Shown in pieces: positions 4,746 to 5,246 of a stretch of 5,246 nucleotides of DNA. Every line of letters begins with the position of its first letter. Position 1 is the stretch's first letter. The position numbers were made by a program, and so were the translations under genes. The notes below the pieces were generated by a model that saw nothing but the letters and a program-made list of their open reading frames with translations, ran no database searches and was not told the origin of the DNA. Where the stretch lies: the NCBI GenBank assembly GCA_019118985.1, contig DWXX01000123.1, forward strand, positions 1 through 5,246, written 5' to 3'. This DNA is from Candidatus Faecalibacterium faecipullorum. Lineage in GTDB: Bacteria; Bacillota; Clostridia; Oscillospirales; Ruminococcaceae.

Positions 4746-5246
4746 ATGGCAAACGACAACATCCGCAACTTCTGCATCATCGCGCACATCGACCACGGCA
4801 AGTCCACCCTGTCCGACCGCATCCTCGAGCTGACCCGCAGCGTGGACGAGCGTACCATGTCCGACCAGATCCTGGACAACATGGACATCGAGCGGGAGCG
4901 CGGCATCACCATCAAAGCCCGGGCGGTCACCATGAACTACACCGCCCGGGACGGCCGGGAATACCAGCTCAACCTCATCGACACCCCGGGCCACGTCGAC
5001 TTCGCCTACGAGGTCAGCCGCAGCCTGGCCGCCTGCGAGGGGGCTGTGCTGGTGGTGGACGCCACCCAGGGTGTGGAGGCGCAGACGCTGGCCAACACCT
5101 ACATGGCGCTGGAGCACGACCTGGAGCTTGTGCCGGTGCTGAACAAGATCGACCTGCCCAGCGCCCACCCCGACGAGGTCGCCCAGGAGGTCGAGGACGT
5201 CATCGGCCTGCCCTGTCTGGACGCGCCCCGCATCTCGGCCAAGACC
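4746..5246 (+). CDS. lepA: Elongation factor 4 (LepA GTPase), C-terminus cut by window edge
   Basis: The first 167 codons are present and the frame is open at the right edge; the full protein is about 600 residues. LepA/EF4 is a ribosome-binding GTPase linked to back-translocation and to ribosome biogenesis or initiation. All five G motifs are visible: AHIDHGKST (13-21), RGITI (52-56), DTPGH (79-83), NKID (133-136) and SAK (164-166). NIRNFCIIAHIDHGKSTLSD and YEVSRSLAACEGAVLVVDA are LepA-specific wording, separating it from EF-G, TypA and EF-Tu. GGAGGG (4736-4741) precedes ATG 4746 by only four bases, slightly tight. The gap after alr is 46 bases with no T-tract terminator, so read-through from the upstream operon is likely, although a separate weak promoter cannot be excluded. 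Confidence 0.97.
   Translation, partial: MANDNIRNFCIIAHIDHGKSTLSDRILELTRSVDERTMSDQILDNMDIERERGITIKARAVTMNYTARDGREYQLNLIDTPGHVDFAYEVSRSLAACEGAVLVVDATQGVEAQTLANTYMALEHDLELVPVLNKIDLPSAHPDEVAQEVEDVIGLPCLDAPRISAKT

Noticed and set aside
2625..5168. Long minus-strand open frames opposite ttcA, alr and lepA (up to 365 codons)
   Set aside because: They are typical spurious frames in GC-rich genes. Translations are low-complexity Gly/Ala/Arg/His-rich sequence, while the plus strand has complete catalytic motifs.
1..5246. CRISPR array, tRNA/rRNA gene, insertion sequence, toxin-antitoxin or defence system
   Set aside because: No regular repeat-spacer pattern, cloverleaf, transposase or defence-type domain was seen. 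The repeats at 691-910 are too few and too diverged for CRISPR.

Overview
The window looks like chromosome from a GC-rich Firmicute of the class Clostridia, probably an Oscillospiraceae/Ruminococcaceae gut bacterium of the Faecalibacterium/Gemmiger/Subdoligranulum kind. This is inferred from the GC-rich genes, the strong AGGAGG-type ribosome binding sites, the consensus sigma-A promoter before rplM, a clostridial-type TtcA-family protein, and a ParA of the kind carried by clostridial conjugative elements. The genus is not proven by anything I can see.

Left part (1-977), minus strand: the first 175 codons of a ParA/Soj ATPase start at 527 and run off the left edge. Upstream of it lies a 450-base gene-free, visibly AT-richer stretch. 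It holds a good promoter, a second diverged copy of that promoter exactly 170 bases further upstream, short direct repeats, and two terminator-like hairpins between the promoter and parA. The stretch ends at the intrinsic terminator of the ribosomal protein operon. The ParA sequence style resembles integrative and conjugative elements (ICEs), so this side may be the edge of such an element lying next to rpsI.

Middle part (978-1911), minus strand: the rplM-rpsI operon (ribosomal proteins L13 and S9). It has a near-consensus promoter (TTGACA, 17 bases, TATACT), a leader of about 54 bases with a GC hairpin, strong ribosome binding sites and a strong terminator.

Right part (about 2048-5246), plus strand, divergent from rplM: a likely operon. 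It encodes a single-pass membrane-anchored protein of unknown function, a TtcA-family tRNA thiolase overlapping it by 4 bases, alanine racemase Alr 5 bases further on, and, 46 bases later, the start of lepA (elongation factor 4), cut by the right edge. No terminator separates these genes. The genes of known or inferred role serve translation (tRNA modification, EF4) and cell-wall precursor supply (D-alanine).

Most of the window is ordinary housekeeping sequence. The part that deserves a second look is the repeat-rich control region upstream of parA.
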